Shown piece after piece: positions 46,793 through 58,919 of a DNA stretch of 64,000 nucleotides (position 1 is its first letter; each line of letters opens with the position of its first letter). Made by a program: the position numbers and the translations under genes. Below the pieces are notes generated by a model. That model had not been told where the DNA came from, ran no database searches, and saw only the letters and a list, made by a program, of their open reading frames with translations. Source of the stretch: Schistosoma haematobium (taxonomy: Eukaryota; Platyhelminthes; Trematoda; Strigeidida; Schistosomatidae); contig NC_067199.1 of the NCBI RefSeq assembly GCF_000699445.3, positions 33,278,902 through 33,342,901 on the forward strand. The letters run 5' to 3'.

Positions 46793-49591
46793 AGCTGGTT
46801 TTTCAAGATTTTCGTAATTTGAGGCTTGCGTTGTTGTTCACGATTGTTTATTGCCTTTCTAATTAGATGCAAGTGCGTTATCAACGCTTTCCAATTTGTC
46901 GACTGACCTTTTCTTTATCTTCAAAACAGTTAACAAACGTTACACTACATGCTCTCTCAAGACTCTCGTGCTAGACACAAGCGTCTACAATGATGTGGTC
47001 TTTTTGTCTGAAAGTTTACTTATCAGTTAATCATTTCAAGTCAACCAGTTATAAAGTTTAGTTGAGTCATTATATTACAGCACCTCATGGCGTCTGAACT
47101 GGCGCAAATTTGAAAACTCACATTGAACAAAATGGGTTTCCACTATTGTACGGATATATAAAAGAATCCCAATCAGTTTTTGGAGCTAGGAGTAAGTCGT
47201 CGAAACTTTTTTGTACTCGTGTTTAAAAAACCTATGCTGCGCGCGAAATTGTGAAATTGTTCGATATAATACAGTGGTTTTTGTGTAAATTTATTTGATA
47301 GTTTTGGACGCAAGTTTACTGTTTTGGGAAAATGTGGCGTATAGTGTATTCACAAACTTTTCGACTTTAGAGTGCGCCATTTTAATTGTTACACGTATCT
47401 CAGAAATAGCTTTGTTGGAATTTCGCTTTAGCCAATCATGGACGAACACTCTCGTGAAACTAAACGATACCCGCCTATACTCTGTGGAAATTTGAATTTT
47501 ATAAGTTTTCTGACTTTGGCCTGTAAAATTGGTGTTTCTTATTCATCGGACTGGCGTCGAAGTTATATTGTTTCAGTTTCAAGTACAAGAAATGTTTTCA
47601 TTTCTAAATATAATACTGGTAACTCAATTTGTGACAGTATGTAGCAATTTACGACACATTCCAGTCATTCTTTCTTATTGCGTTGTAGCAGTCGTGCAAA
47701 CGTAACTAGTATACATGTTGAAATATTGAATCATGTTTTGGGTTTTATATTCTGAACAAACTTTGGTAACCTCTGGATTATTTGCCGTATATCTACTTGT
47801 ATATTGTAATAAGAGACCTCACCAATTAGTTTTAAAATAATTATCAAAGAGTATGTTTGGATAACATTACATCTTTTACTGCATTTCGGTTTTTATTGCC
47901 GGAAACGTTCATTAGACAAGTACCGCAGAATCAATAACAATTGATTTTATTATTTTAACCACTATGCTTGTAAGGCTAACTGAGATACGTAATAAAATCA
48001 TTTAGTGATACAACCATTTTCATATTTAAACTTACAGTCACATGTTAGTCAACTGTGAGTCTTCTTAAGCATGTCCAAATGTTTATTACTTGGCGACTTT
48101 TAGGTTATCATTGTCTTTATGTCATCTCTTTTAGACTAAGAGAGCACTCTTTGATGCTGCTATGGAGATCAGTAACTAGTCAGTGAACTAATGTTCTAGT
48201 ATAATTTTCGATAAATTGGTCATATTTCATGTTCATAGCTTTTTATTATTGGAAATTAATTATTTTCCTTTATTGATTAGTGCCCAGTAACAGAGTATTT
48301 GTTTCGAGGTAAGAACCTCCCGGTAGATTTTCATTTGTTTTCATCTTAAGCAATAGTCCAATTAGTAACTTGAAACGTCGAATATCACTCAAAGTAAAAA
48401 TCATTGTTGGTCATGCTGTAGTTCGTTGTTATGAAGCACTAGAAAACCACAGGGGGTTATGCCTCAACTAGCTACCGTTAGCGCTTACATATTTGGTCCT
48501 TAGTTTGATAGCATTTCAACTCACCTAATGGTTTTATTATAGCAGGTTTTTTACTTCGAAAGGAAAGCTATCATTCTTGATTTTGTTCAGGGTTGTACTA
48601 TTTATTAACTACTGTGCTCTATAGATATTTTCGGAAGTATTCATTGGAATATTTTTGTCTTACAAAGGGCAGTCGAGTCGTTACGAAACTGTTCAAATAC
48701 CTTGAAACTATACACTTAAATGTAGGCTTTCATAGAATTATCTCTAGCCTCTCTATACGATGCCTCTTGAAGTGGTATTGTAAGACTATCTTGATTTCCA
48801 TCATTAGTTTTCTTAGTGGAAGACGAAATATTTGGTGCTGGCTGTTTATCGTATTCAGTTTTAATCTTGATGGTTACTCTCTAGATGTCTATTACATATT
48901 TTGCAATAAATGATTTTGTAATTGCTGTTACTATTTAGGTTGTAGTTAAGTAATGTTGTATTTAAATTAAACGATAATATATCGGTGCAAATCTGCTCAC
49001 TTTTTGATTCGTTAATTCTTCAAACTATTTGTAGAAAACTTGGGGTCACCTATGTACTATAAAGGTCATTATTGAAGATAGTTTACTTCGTGGTTAGGGA
49101 TTTCAGGACATGGCATTTACCTAACGGTCGTGTAAACCAACACTTTTATGGCATTGCACTACTGAAGTTGTAATTAAGGATTTCACCGTTATATAGAAAT
49201 AGTGTTTGGGATGCATAGTGTATTTTATAAGGGCTGATCAGATTGCAATTTCTGTTTTGAATGTTACAATGAATCGTAAGAAGTCTGAGTTTCGCTCATA
49301 TAAGGAAACGTATCGTTGCAAAGCAGTGGACAAACTATTGTACTGTACTTGTTACATTACCTTGATGGGGACAATTGTTTCTTCATGACCGCAACTTGTG
49401 GGTAATGTTCTTTTTAAAGACAAAACCTAACAGTTGCAATAAATAATAGTTGAATTAGAATTAGTTAATCACATGCGACGTATAACATAGCACATGTGTA
49501 CATCCGTTCAAGTTACCATACACTCTTGGAACAGTGAGACGAAAGTGTTAGCGAAGATCTTAAAGTAGTAGGGATAGTAACAATAAGATTA
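46793..49591. other. Intergenic, nothing firm
   Basis: A GC-richer patch at 47090-47480 contains a CCAAT motif (47434-47438) and could be a promoter or a repeat edge, but nothing decides this. A 106-codon frame at 48593-48913 has no family features. No exon called. Confidence 0.35.
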
Positions 49592-50378
49592 GACCCCCAA
49601 ATGTCCTGTTACGGTTGAGGGTGAGGAGAGTCCGCTCTCCCTCTCGAAATGCTCTCACATGGCCACGCGTATATCATCCACTACCAAGGAAGTCCTACTC
49701 ACCTCCTTCTCACGGTGGGTGTGTTGTTTATGAAATTGAAAGAACACAAAGAGAATGTCCGGTGCTTTGACTGGCTGGTGGACATGGAGGGTTCACCTAG
49801 AGGAGTTGAAAAACCCTGATTTCAAACCAATGGTGCACATGGGCTTCAGTATCCAGAGGGAACAAATGGAGTATGAACATATAGTTGGTCACCGGTTACC
49901 ATGGGACCTCATCTCCTAGCGTTGCTCCACTGCCTTGTGGATTAGACCTTCATGTCAAAGGCTCCAGGTGTGGCCCCCTAAGACAACCACCTGCTTCGAT
50001 TTGGGCTCTCGGATAATATCACAGTCCTTACACAAATCAATGACAACTACTACTTGCCTCATTGATATTAAGTGGTGCATAAGTGTTTCAGTCAGTCAGT
50101 CAGCTACAACGTAGGACCAGGCACATATATGCATCGGTCGAAGTTGTCGTACCTCATTAACACAAGATGGACACCGGATTCATAAAAGTAGTTAATTCAG
50201 AGGTAGTAATTTATAGAAGAAAGATTGCAATAAGGATAGAGTACAGGAAGAAAGAATTAGTTCGTAGAAAGAAAGATATGAAGCGGTTTGAATCTCTTAG
50301 TTTAAGGGAATACAGAGAGTGTATACACCGACGCCATAAGTATTTGGTGCCTCCTTGTACAAATGTTTATGTGTATAA
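49592..50378 (+). mobile_element. Unclassified retroelement-like repeat, copy 1, interrupted
   Basis: Starts GACCCCCAAATGTCCTGTTA and runs to ATTAAGTGGTGCATAAGT (50084), then resumes after an insertion at 50333 with GCCATAAGTATTTGGTGCC and TTGTACAAATGTTTATGTG. Nearly identical in reverse to 56070-56618. The end resembles the (AAAT)n-tailed 3' end at 10085. Coding capacity is limited to short frames with a Ser/Pro-rich peptide; no RT or transposase. I class it as a non-autonomous non-LTR element. Confidence 0.75.
50083..50332 (-). mobile_element. CR1-like 3' end inserted in the repeat
   Basis: The minus strand gives a CT-rich block, TTAATGAGGTACGACAACTT, CATATATGTGCCTGGTCC, TACGTTGTAGCTGACTGACT, and ends in a (GACT)n tail. 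The same 3' end lies at 58530-58595 (+). Bordered by GCATAAGT (50077-50084) and GCCATAAGT (50333-50341), a probable target duplication. It is a short, 5'-truncated insertion that post-dates the host repeat. Confidence 0.7.
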
Positions 50379-51399
50379 AAGATTAGGCATAAAATATATG
50401 ATTCGAGAAGTAAACATAGATTGGTAGAATACTGAGAAAGTCATAAGGTGATTTAGAAACACAGGATCTAGGAGGAGACAAAGAGTGAATGCACCTGAAC
50501 TATGCCGAACGATTTTGAGTCTTGTCATCCAAGGTATTTAACGATTGATTATGGTAATCACACGAACCCCAGTGAGGTAGCGTGCGCTTGCCTACATGTC
50601 TCAGTCCAACAGGCAGCTAAATTCAAGTAGCTTTGTTTGGTTGACTGATGCTCGTATTTGGGGACGGTGATTGAATTTGAAAGCAAACTCCGTACCACTA
50701 AAAAATCTATAGCAGAAACAAATATTGCGCCCTGATAGTTGTGCCACGCTTCCATGTATGCCTCTTCTCCAGAAGGGCCTATTGGTCTCATTAACTATGT
50801 TTGGCTGGAAGGGGCATTACGAAAGATAGGGAGGATATGGCACAAACATCAGCCTTTCGACATTGTTACACTCTACATCAACTTAATAAAGATGGACGAA
50901 TTGAAACTTTAGGGCACACAAATATCACTAATTTTGTAGTAAAGAACTAATAGAAAAAAGGAGTAAAACAGGTGGTAAAGGCATGATTTTGTATAAGAAA
51001 AAGAAAAAGACGGGCAGATTTCTAATAGTATCGTTCAGAAATTCCAACTGAGTATCTAGCTAATATGCTAAAAGTTGTAGGATTTGTAATTCTGAGTGAA
51101 CGGCTGAACTGGTCATAATGATTAAAACAGTTGAGTGTCAATCCGCTTATATTTATTGTGGAAGGCTTTCTATGTCGGTGTTGAAATTGATCTTGGGTTA
51201 TACCAGCATGTGTCACTTGTGGCTCAGTATAGATATATTTGCCTGTCAATCAGGGAGTGAGTATTCTGTCTAGCAACCTAGGCTGTATTACTACGTGGTT
51301 GTCAGATATGATCCTTGAAAATAGAATATGTGCGTAAGCCGCAGGGTTTGATCATAGGTTTTTTCAAAGAATAGCTCGGGTATAATGGAACAGCTGGCG
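50379..51399. other. Intergenic, nothing recognised
   Basis: No exon or named repeat. A (GAAAAA)-rich patch lies at about 50998-51010. Confidence 0.35.
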
Positions 51400-51725
51400 G
51401 AGAAATCCTAAAGTAATAGTAGACACACATGAGAAATCGGTTGGTGAGGCAGTGGAAAATCACAAACTGAGGTGTATGGGAAATGTGTAGCGCATTCCCG
51501 GGTCCCGCCGACCTCGAGACTCAATGTTGGCCGGAGTAAGGACAGGTTGGAATAGAGTTAGGGGCGGCTTAATGAAGACATGAGATCAGTGCATGGAGCC
51601 ACTGACTATTAGACTGAATAATAATGGTGGTTGGAATCCGAGAGATAACCATGATCATTGCTTGAAGACACTGAGGAACATGTCTCAGAATCGGTTGCAA
51701 CGTGGCCGATTCATTTAGTTCCCCC
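51400..51725 (+). mobile_element. CR1-like RT C-terminal fragment
   Basis: Translation shows EKSVGEAVENHKLRCMGNV, RRPRDSMLAGVRTGWNRVRG, then WNPRDNHDHCLKTLRNMSQN. This is the C-terminal region of the CR1-like family (compare 58130 and 16636). A stop in the first part and no 3' tail; a decayed, truncated copy. Confidence 0.65.
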
Positions 51726-52244
51726 CAAGATCTGAGCTTCAATATTATTTTATTGTATTTATTCTTCAAATACATTCCGTCTTTTAAAACAGTATTTCCC
51801 AGTGTTTAATCATTTTATCCAACCTTGATACTACTATTATTTCGAATTATTCGCCATCCTTTATGTTAATTTCTCACTGTTGTAATTTCCTATGAGTTGT
51901 CTTGATGCATGCTTGTGCCAGGCTTTGTATTAGTTATAACTAACTTCATAACTGACCTGGAAACTGACGTTTCCGATTCCTAGTGATATGAATACGTATC
52001 ACTTATGGAAAGAAAATATAGATCTAGATGTTACTGCGAATGATTTCAACAAGTCCTCACCAGTTTTTGTTATCCAATAAGTTCTGAGTAAAAGCCCATA
52101 CTTTATGTGGCAACTCTGACCGATATTTATTTATCTAGTTATTTATTACATTACATTACATAATGTAGTTGTCGCGGAATTAAAAGATTCATTTTAAATG
52201 ATTTCAATATGTCAGTTACTTAAGGCTATTATCAGGTTCACCAT
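51726..52244. other. Intergenic, nothing recognised
   Basis: AT-rich, with ATTACATTACAT repeats near 52144-52160. Confidence 0.35.
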
Positions 52245-52465
52245 ATTGCTATGTTTGATGGTATGGGATTAGGTTGGGAGAAAGCTAGTGACGGATAAAC
52301 CAAAACCTAGCATTCGTCCATAAGATGATTGATTGTTGGACTGAGCCCGTTTCATAAGTCCAGACTACTTGGTTAGGGTCCGTGCGATTCTCGTTGCAAG
52401 TGATAGATGGTATAAAACTTTGGTTAGAATCAGCCACAATGACGCCGATGCACTTATTGTTTTGT
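52245..52465 (+). mobile_element. CR1-like 3' fragment
   Basis: GGGAGAAAGCTAGTGACGGA then AAACCAAAACCTAGCATTCG corresponds to the WKKARxGQTKTWH stretch of the family, followed by GACTGAGCCCGTTTCATAAG and a CGTGCGATTCTCG block in the same order as at 58180-58270. Frames broken. Truncated at both ends. Confidence 0.55.
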
Positions 52466-54295
52466 ATTTACTTTTCCTTTAGCGAGTTTGTTTTTATTAA
52501 GTCATTATGTTCGAACCTAGTCTTTTCTGTTACCACTGCTACTGCTACTATTCTGATATTTGTCTTGATAATTTCATCTCACTGTACTGATGTTGTATGA
52601 AAACCTGATGTGCGACATGTGTCAGTTTACAAGTTACTACTCACTGAGTGTCTATTGCAAAACATAAAATGTCTAATATGGAGTTGAAAATACGATATTA
52701 AAAGATGTGGGATATTTTTGTTCCTGACTGCAGACACCTAAATAATTTGTTTTGCTTCTGCTTTGTGTTGTTATGCATTATCACTTCACTTAAACTATCT
52801 TCTCACTTTTATCACGAGTTTGTTGAATATTGGTTGACGTGGTATAAGTTGCTAGTGAAATTTAGTATGATTATAAGAGATTGAGACATTTAGCACCTTA
52901 AGTCTAAATATCTGGAAAGTATTCTGTTGAATAATTCTATTTGCTGGGATAAAAATCAAATGTTACTCGACCATATATACCGTTTTGTGTACTAGTTTTT
53001 AGGTAACGCCTTTTCATCGGAGACGCACAACCAATTAAGGCTTTCCACACCTTTAAATATAGATTAGGATTTAGATTTGTGAACCAGGAGTCATGTACAC
53101 AAACTACTAGTCTACGACTTGAAATATGCTTGCTTTTTATAGATTTCCATTCTGATTGCATAGACTCAGTACAGTTGATCACATGTTCTCAGTCTAACTG
53201 TTTAACATTCATCTTCAGGAAAGAATATAATTGGACATCAGAATACGAATTGATGATCCGTATTAATCTCTATCGATCCAATTTTTGGTTAAATTATACT
53301 AATCTAACTAGATTTATGGAATGTAATTTAAGAACATTTTTTGTTCAAATTGGAATATTTTCTATCCTATGAAAATGCTTGGCATAAGTCAAAATATCAT
53401 GTTCTATGGTGATGAGGCTAGTTTATCCTTGCAAAATAGAGATTTTTTCACTAAGGATTTTTAAAGCTTAGTAAGATAACCTCTTTGAACATTAATTACA
53501 ACGAACTAGGTATCCGGATATCTGAGTAAGTAAGACAGTCCTGTCAAAATATGTTTTATGTAGGTATCTATCAGAAGTGTACTGAAAGATAAAATTTGAG
53601 GTACACCATAAAGTTAGGGATTCTCTGTCTTGTTACTTAATCATTAGCAGTGATTTAACATGTGTGCAGTTGATTAATGCAGAAATCGGTTCGGGTTTTC
53701 TCAAGTTACTTTTTTGGTTCTTCTGGTGACTTTTCTTAGTCACGATTACTTCAAACTTTATAAAATTGATTAACTATTGGATATTTACTACTCGCTTATC
53801 ACGTTTTGATTAAGATACATATGAAGCGAGTCCCACCAGTGCGATTTATTGTATGATATAGTCAATGTAAAGTACAGTTAATGAGTCACTTTTATTGTGC
53901 TCGGTGGAACAGTTGCTATTATGCTTCATTATTTGAAATTTGTAATGCTTTTTCATTTTAATTATTTTGAGATATTTAGTATACTTTTCTCGCTAAAAAT
54001 AGTTTTTATTCTACTAAACACTTATTTTTGAATGACATTTTTGGCTCAAATATGTTTTCAAAATTATAAGCATCATCATATAAATAATGTATTTAGTTAT
54101 TCAGGTATACTCAGACAGATACGAATTGTAATGTTCAAGTTACTTGTACTTGAAATGATTAAGGTTTACACAGGTACAGGTGTTGGTAATTGGTTTCTTA
54201 TTTTTCTTGGGTTACTTTATTATACTTTTGCCAAGAAATTAATATCATTTCTTCAATCTTTTTCGTTTAAAAATATGTAGGTTCACCTTTCGAAA
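52466..54295. other. Region upstream of liprin-alpha exon
   Basis: AT-rich, no exon recognised. It ends with a possible acceptor (AAAAATATGTAG at 54269-54280) followed by a 15-base 5' leader to the ATG, so an upstream non-coding exon or trans-splicing is possible. Confidence 0.35.
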
Positions 54296-54540
54296 ATGTG
54301 TGATGTTATGCCCACTATATCGGAGGACGGTAATTCAAGTCAAGGAGATCGAGACTCACAAGCAAGTGGAGAGGGAACTAATGTTGAAGATATGCTATTG
54401 AGTATATTGGATGAACGTGACAGACTAATGGAAAGTTTACATGATGCACAAGATCAATTGGTATTTACACAGAATAGACTTGCGGAAGCTGAGAGAGAAA
54501 GAGATGTTTTAAATAGACAGTTATCTGAAAAACTTCCTGA
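54296..54540 (+). CDS. Liprin-alpha (SYD-2) first coding exon
   Basis: Liprin-alpha is a scaffold that organises presynaptic active zones and binds LAR-type receptor phosphatases, kinesin-3 and RIM/ELKS. The exon starts MCDVMPTISEDG; the VMPTISEDG signature at residues 4-12 is diagnostic of the N-terminus of the family (vertebrates have MMCEVMPTISEDG), which fixes the start. A Ser/Gly/Asp-rich spacer follows to about residue 30, then MLLSILDERDRLMESLHDAQ onward (from about residue 33) is the beginning of the long coiled coil. The exon ends LSEKLPE at the donor GTGAGT (54541), phase 0. The following exons (CTKEL-type coiled coil, SAM domains) were not found before the window ends, so the first intron exceeds 9.4 kb or later exons are missed. 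Confidence 0.93.
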
Positions 54541-54609
54541 AGTGAGTAAAATTTCCAGCTTCGTTATTTTTTTCAACGAATATCATTTAAAACTTTGTAA
54601 CTACTATTA

Positions 54610-54715
54610 CTACTTCTACTCTAGCATGTCCCTGTCCTGATGTGGTATGACAACGTGAACCAATGCACATATGAACTAGGTTCCACACTATGTAGACTGA
54701 CTAGCTAGCTGAAAT
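54610..54715 (+). repeat. CR1-like 3' tail
   Basis: GATGTGGTATGACAACGTGA, then CAATGCACATATGAACTAGG and a GTAGACTGACTAGCTAGCTG tail; the same 3' end as at 58530-58595. Sense orientation, at the 5' end of the liprin-alpha first intron. Confidence 0.55.
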
Positions 54716-54889
54716 CTCAGTTATTCGGATCGATCTCCCTGGCTTACAACTAGAATTTCGAGAGTTAATTTCAGGAGTTCTAGTATAAAGTTGGGACTAT
54801 CTGAGTTCAGCCTTGTCAGGTATGAGGCATTTAAAGTGGTTACACAATGTCATGAATTGATTGAGTTTTCGACAAGTAAACTATTTGAT

Positions 54890-55050
54890 ATCAACTCAAT
54901 AGTCTAGAGGTTAGACGCATTCCACTAGACATAAAGGCCTTAGGTTCGACCTCTGGTTCGATTGTAGATGGACATTGTTAATCAGTCTTATAATAAGATG
55001 AATCAACTGTCCAACATTGTCTAGTTTTCGTTAAGTGTCTAAAGTCATTA
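54890..55050 (+). repeat. tRNA-like/hammerhead composite SINE copy
   Basis: An A-box-like TAGTCTAGAGGTTAGACGC (about 54900-54919) and B-box GGTTCGACCTC (about 54943-54960) form a tRNA-like head. It is followed by a diverged hammerhead half (TCAGTCTTATAATAAGATGA then ATCAACTGTCCAACATTG). The catalytic boxes are not conserved. Confidence 0.5.
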
Positions 55051-55323
55051 CGTGTTTTAAATTATGAAACCAAAATTTCGTTCATTTATAGATCTTGATT
55101 AATTTTTATTCTGTTTACTTTGATCTATATGATTGATTAATATCAGTAATTTATTCGGTAACTTAGCAATATTTCATTTGATCGATAATACACCAAAAAG
55201 AAAACCGGAAAACTATTACGAATAAATAAGTAAACCTACAAGTATACATTACACAATAAATTTTATTTTTTTAATCATTGATTAGTGGCAGCTATTCAGT
55301 ACACTTGAAAATGACCTATTCAA

Positions 55324-55324
<1 letters not shown>
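55051..55324. other. Liprin-alpha intron, nothing recognised
   Basis: AT-rich intronic DNA. Confidence 0.4.

Positions 55325-55369
<45 letters not shown>
55325..55369. repeat. (TA)n microsatellite
   Basis: About 22 TA units in the liprin-alpha first intron. Confidence 0.95.
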
Positions 55370-55548
55370 TGATGAAGTCAGTAGTTTTACATTCCTTGTT
55401 TCTTTCATCAGTCTGGTATTTTTCTATGCACACCGGCACATTCTTAAATAGTAAGAGAAAAACGATTGTGAACTTATTGTATATAAGCTACATTCTCACA
55501 TCTTTTAGCGTTTATTAACTTATTGATTTGTGACCATTGGATTTATAA

Positions 55549-55549
55549 A

Positions 55550-55593
<44 letters not shown>
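55549..55593. repeat. (TA)n microsatellite
   Basis: About 22 TA units. Confidence 0.95.
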
Positions 55594-55596
<3 letters not shown>

Positions 55597-55914
55597 ATTC
55601 ACGTTTGCTTGTGTTCACTACGGTATAAATATGTGCATATAACGCGCTTATTACCAAAATAATTCAGTGTATATGTGTGCACAAACACACGCGCGCATAC
55701 GCATCTTTTCTCATTCTTCGATTGTGTACAAAGTCTCTTGTCCTTACGGTGCTTTTCAGAAATAATCGAAACTTCTTAGAATCATTAGTATATTTGTCTT
55801 AAGCTATAAAATGACTTTATCCTATTATGATAATTTCAATGAGTTGCTAGTGTTTACTAGTCTTCAAATTTTTTACACAATACACATCAATCTTAAAATT
55901 AGCAACCTTGATTA

Positions 55915-55994
<80 letters not shown>
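55915..55994. repeat. (TA)n microsatellite
   Basis: About 40 TA units, the longest TA array in the window. Confidence 0.95.
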
Positions 55995-55999
<5 letters not shown>

Positions 56000-56069
56000 A
56001 GGTCTTGTCAAAATTGTTGGAATAGATCAAAATTAGTTTTCAGAATCGTAAGATTATAGTGTAGTACAA

Positions 56070-56618
56070 GCATTATTTATTATTTACTTGAACATAAACA
56101 TTTGTACAAGGGGGCACCAAATATTTATGCACCACTTAATATCAATGAGGCAAGTAGTAGTTGTCATTGATTTGTGTAAGGACTGTGATATTATCCGAGA
56201 GCCCAAATCGAAGCAGGTGGTTGTCTTAGGGGGCCACACCTGGAGCCTTTGACATGAAGGTCTAATCCACAAGGCAGTGGAGCAACGCTAGGAGATGAGG
56301 TCCCATGGTAACCGGTGACCAACTATATGTTCATACTCCATTTGTTCCCTCTGGATACTGAAGCCCATGTGCACCATTGGTTTGAAATCAGGGTTTTTCA
56401 ACTCCTCTAGGTGAACCCTCCATGTCCACCAGCCAGTCAAAGCACCGGACATTCTCTTTGTGTTCTTTCAATTTCATAAACAACACACCCACCGTGAGAA
56501 GGAGGTGAGTAGGACTTCCTTGGTAGTGGATGGTATACGCGTGGCCATGTGAGAGCATTTCGAGAGGGAGAGCGGACTCTCCTCACCCTCGACTGTAACA
56601 GGACATTTGGGGGCAAAC
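56070..56618 (-). mobile_element. Unclassified retroelement-like repeat, copy 2, complete
   Basis: Reverse-orientation partner of 49592-50378, uninterrupted here. On the minus strand it starts GTTTGCCCCCAAATGTCCTG (56618) and ends GTGCATAAATATTTGGTGCC, then TTGTACAAATGTTTATGTT and an AT-rich AAATAATAAATAATG tail (about 56070). It differs from copy 1 at only a few positions. Contains only short frames. The A-rich tail favours a retrotransposed, non-autonomous element over a DNA transposon; no terminal inverted repeats were seen. Confidence 0.75.
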
Positions 56619-58129
56619 AACTGTGAAGTAATTCGCTTTGAAAGATGACTTGAACATATCCATTTACTGAATGGATTGTCTTTGAGGCATACATATTGGT
56701 TTTGTGTTGTAATATCTATTGATAATATACAATTATTTAAATTGGAGTAGTTGAAATGAAATTTTAAGTTGGAACCTACTAGTTTTATATCATGCGTTTT
56801 CACCATTTAAGATGTACCAATCTACGAATAATTTGAGGCTTTTTCAGCTTGTGATGAATCTGGTACTTTAATTCTTTCATTGCGCCTAACAGCTAAAATT
56901 ATCTGGTCAACAACGTAATATTCAACTATTTAGTCAGAAGTCAATAATTTGATTTGATTATTTTTGGTGTTTTGCTGTTGAAATGTACGGGATTAACTAT
57001 TATTTTTGAGGTATCAAATATTTTGACCAGTTGACTTCTAACATAATTTATTTTGATTATTTGATTTGATTTAATGAAGTTCATTAAGTAGCTACACGTG
57101 GTATTCGAAATTGATTAGGATTTTTACGGGTAGCAGTATATATCAAGCTATCTGTTCAAATCTAAGAGAGTAAAACAAACAGTTGGTTGATTACGGGGTA
57201 GTGACCAATCAGTTGTAAATATATGAGTCCTACAAGAGGTTATTCGGTGCTGCTTTGAATAGCTCGGTGATAACGTCCCAAATTGTAAAGCTCAGTGACC
57301 CGAGACTAAATCCGCAAAGGAGCACCAAGTCTCTCAAGGTTAAAAGTAGATCTTGTTGGCAGGTGATAAATAGTACGCAGCATATGTTCAGGGCTTCCCG
57401 TTGACTGCTTCCAACTACTTAACATTTTGCCTAAAATTTGTTAAATCATAGAGGTAGTCGACTGTGATGCCAAAATGATTGTTGCCAATCCATATGCGTA
57501 AATATACATTGACATATGTCATTTGTCAACGTGAATAATATCTAATAACTGATTAAGATTAATCTGATACTTTGCGGTAGGTGCCCTTTATTCGAAATTA
57601 AAAATGCTAATGAATCTGTAAATCTTCCTACAAGTCTAATAAACTTCTCTGCTACAGTTGTGTATTGGACCGTTAATTCGCTGACTGATCACCAGGTACT
57701 TAAGAAACTAAATTATGATCTAAGCAAAACAATAGGCTACTATGTTTTCTTTAGCAAAAGTGGACAATACTATATGGTATTCAGGATTGGAATGAGTTGG
57801 AATAAGCTTATATATTGGTATATCAAGGTCATGGAAAAGTGCTTTTCAAAGTCACTCGACTCATAAGAGTTGTATTGTGAATTAATTCAAGTGAATTAAC
57901 TAAAGGGAACAATCGAATTGTCTCCCAAGCTAAAGGTCAACACTGTCATTAACATTACATAATTCACTTAACATACATATCGTATATTAGTGGTAAATAC
58001 AGTTTATTCGACAATAGTGGTTCCTATTTAGTTTGTCTTCTTCCTTAGTCTGGTTAGGTTGATTAGATATAAGGGGATGCATTGATAACCAAACCAGGGG
58101 GCTAGATGGTTACCACTGCATAAGCCACT
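56619..58129. other. Liprin-alpha intron, one tRNA-like relic
   Basis: At 57270-57350 the sequence TAGCTCGGTGATAACGTCCC and GAGACTAAATCCGCAAAGG resembles A/B-box spacing and the relic at 31240. Nothing else recognised. Confidence 0.35.
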
Positions 58130-58600
58130 GGAATACGTTTTTTGGTGTTGGAGTATGTTGGAAGAAAGCTAGGAGCGGCCAAACCAAAACATGGCACAAA
58201 TCCACGAAGTCATTAACATGTGGACTGAGCCATGTTGGTAGGTGTAGAATACCTGGTCGGGGATCGCGAGATGATAGCAACCGATGGTTAGAGCCCTTGA
58301 ATGACGTGGCTCAAAATCGTTTGCAATGGCCCAGTTGCATCCACTCTTTGTGTTCTCCCAAATTCTAATATGAATTCTTGATATACTTGTTTTCTCTTCC
58401 CAACTATACTTCACTGGATTATACTTCTTGAATAACATCTTCAAACCGTGATTTTACCGATTACTGCTTATACTCTTACTACCTCTATCACTACGGGATT
58501 TGAATCGACAACTGCATCTCTGTGCTAATGTGGTACGGCAGCTGGAACTGATGTACGTACGTACGAAGTTCTACGTTGTTACTGACTGACTGAATTGTGG
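58130..58600 (+). mobile_element. CR1-like 3' fragment with complete 3' end
   Basis: The best-preserved 3' end of this family in the window. Coding tail VCWKKARSGQTKTWHKSTKS with RGSRDDSNRWLEPLNDVAQN, then the 3' UTR (CCCAGTTGCATCCACTCTTT, CT-rich block, GCTAATGTGGTACGGCAGCT), and the terminal TACGTTGTTACTGACTGACTG. 5'-truncated. It serves as reference for the fragments at 9432, 11030, 50083, 51400, 52245 and 54610. Confidence 0.75.
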
Positions 58601-58862
58601 TAATAAACAAGTCATCTAAAGCGATTATCTGTCGGTACTGATAATAATGCTACTATTACGATACTAAATTGGTCAGTAACTATTGATAAATTGCAAAATG
58701 TCAGGATACATCTTTACATAACTAAAGGGTTTTTTGAAATATATTCATATTCACTTTTTTGTGCAAATTAATCTGTTTTTAAGATCGTCATTTAGTTGTG
58801 TTTTGCTCTTTTTGTTTTTTATTTATTTGTTTTATTGTAATACATCCTTGGTGTTACACAAG

Positions 58863-58863
58863 C

Positions 58864-58918
<55 letters not shown>
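58863..58918. repeat. (TA)n microsatellite
   Basis: About 28 TA units; the YI-repeat frame across it is an artefact. Confidence 0.95.

Positions 58919-58919
<1 letters not shown>

Noticed and set aside
47090..47480. A GC-richer patch with a CCAAT motif, possibly a promoter or first exon for liprin-alpha.
   Set aside because: It is 7 kb away, has no TATA box or clear donor, and may equally be a repeat edge.
48593..48913. A 106-codon frame with several hydrophobic stretches.
   Set aside because: No recognisable family, no convincing start or poly(A) context, and similar frames occur throughout the AT-rich DNA.
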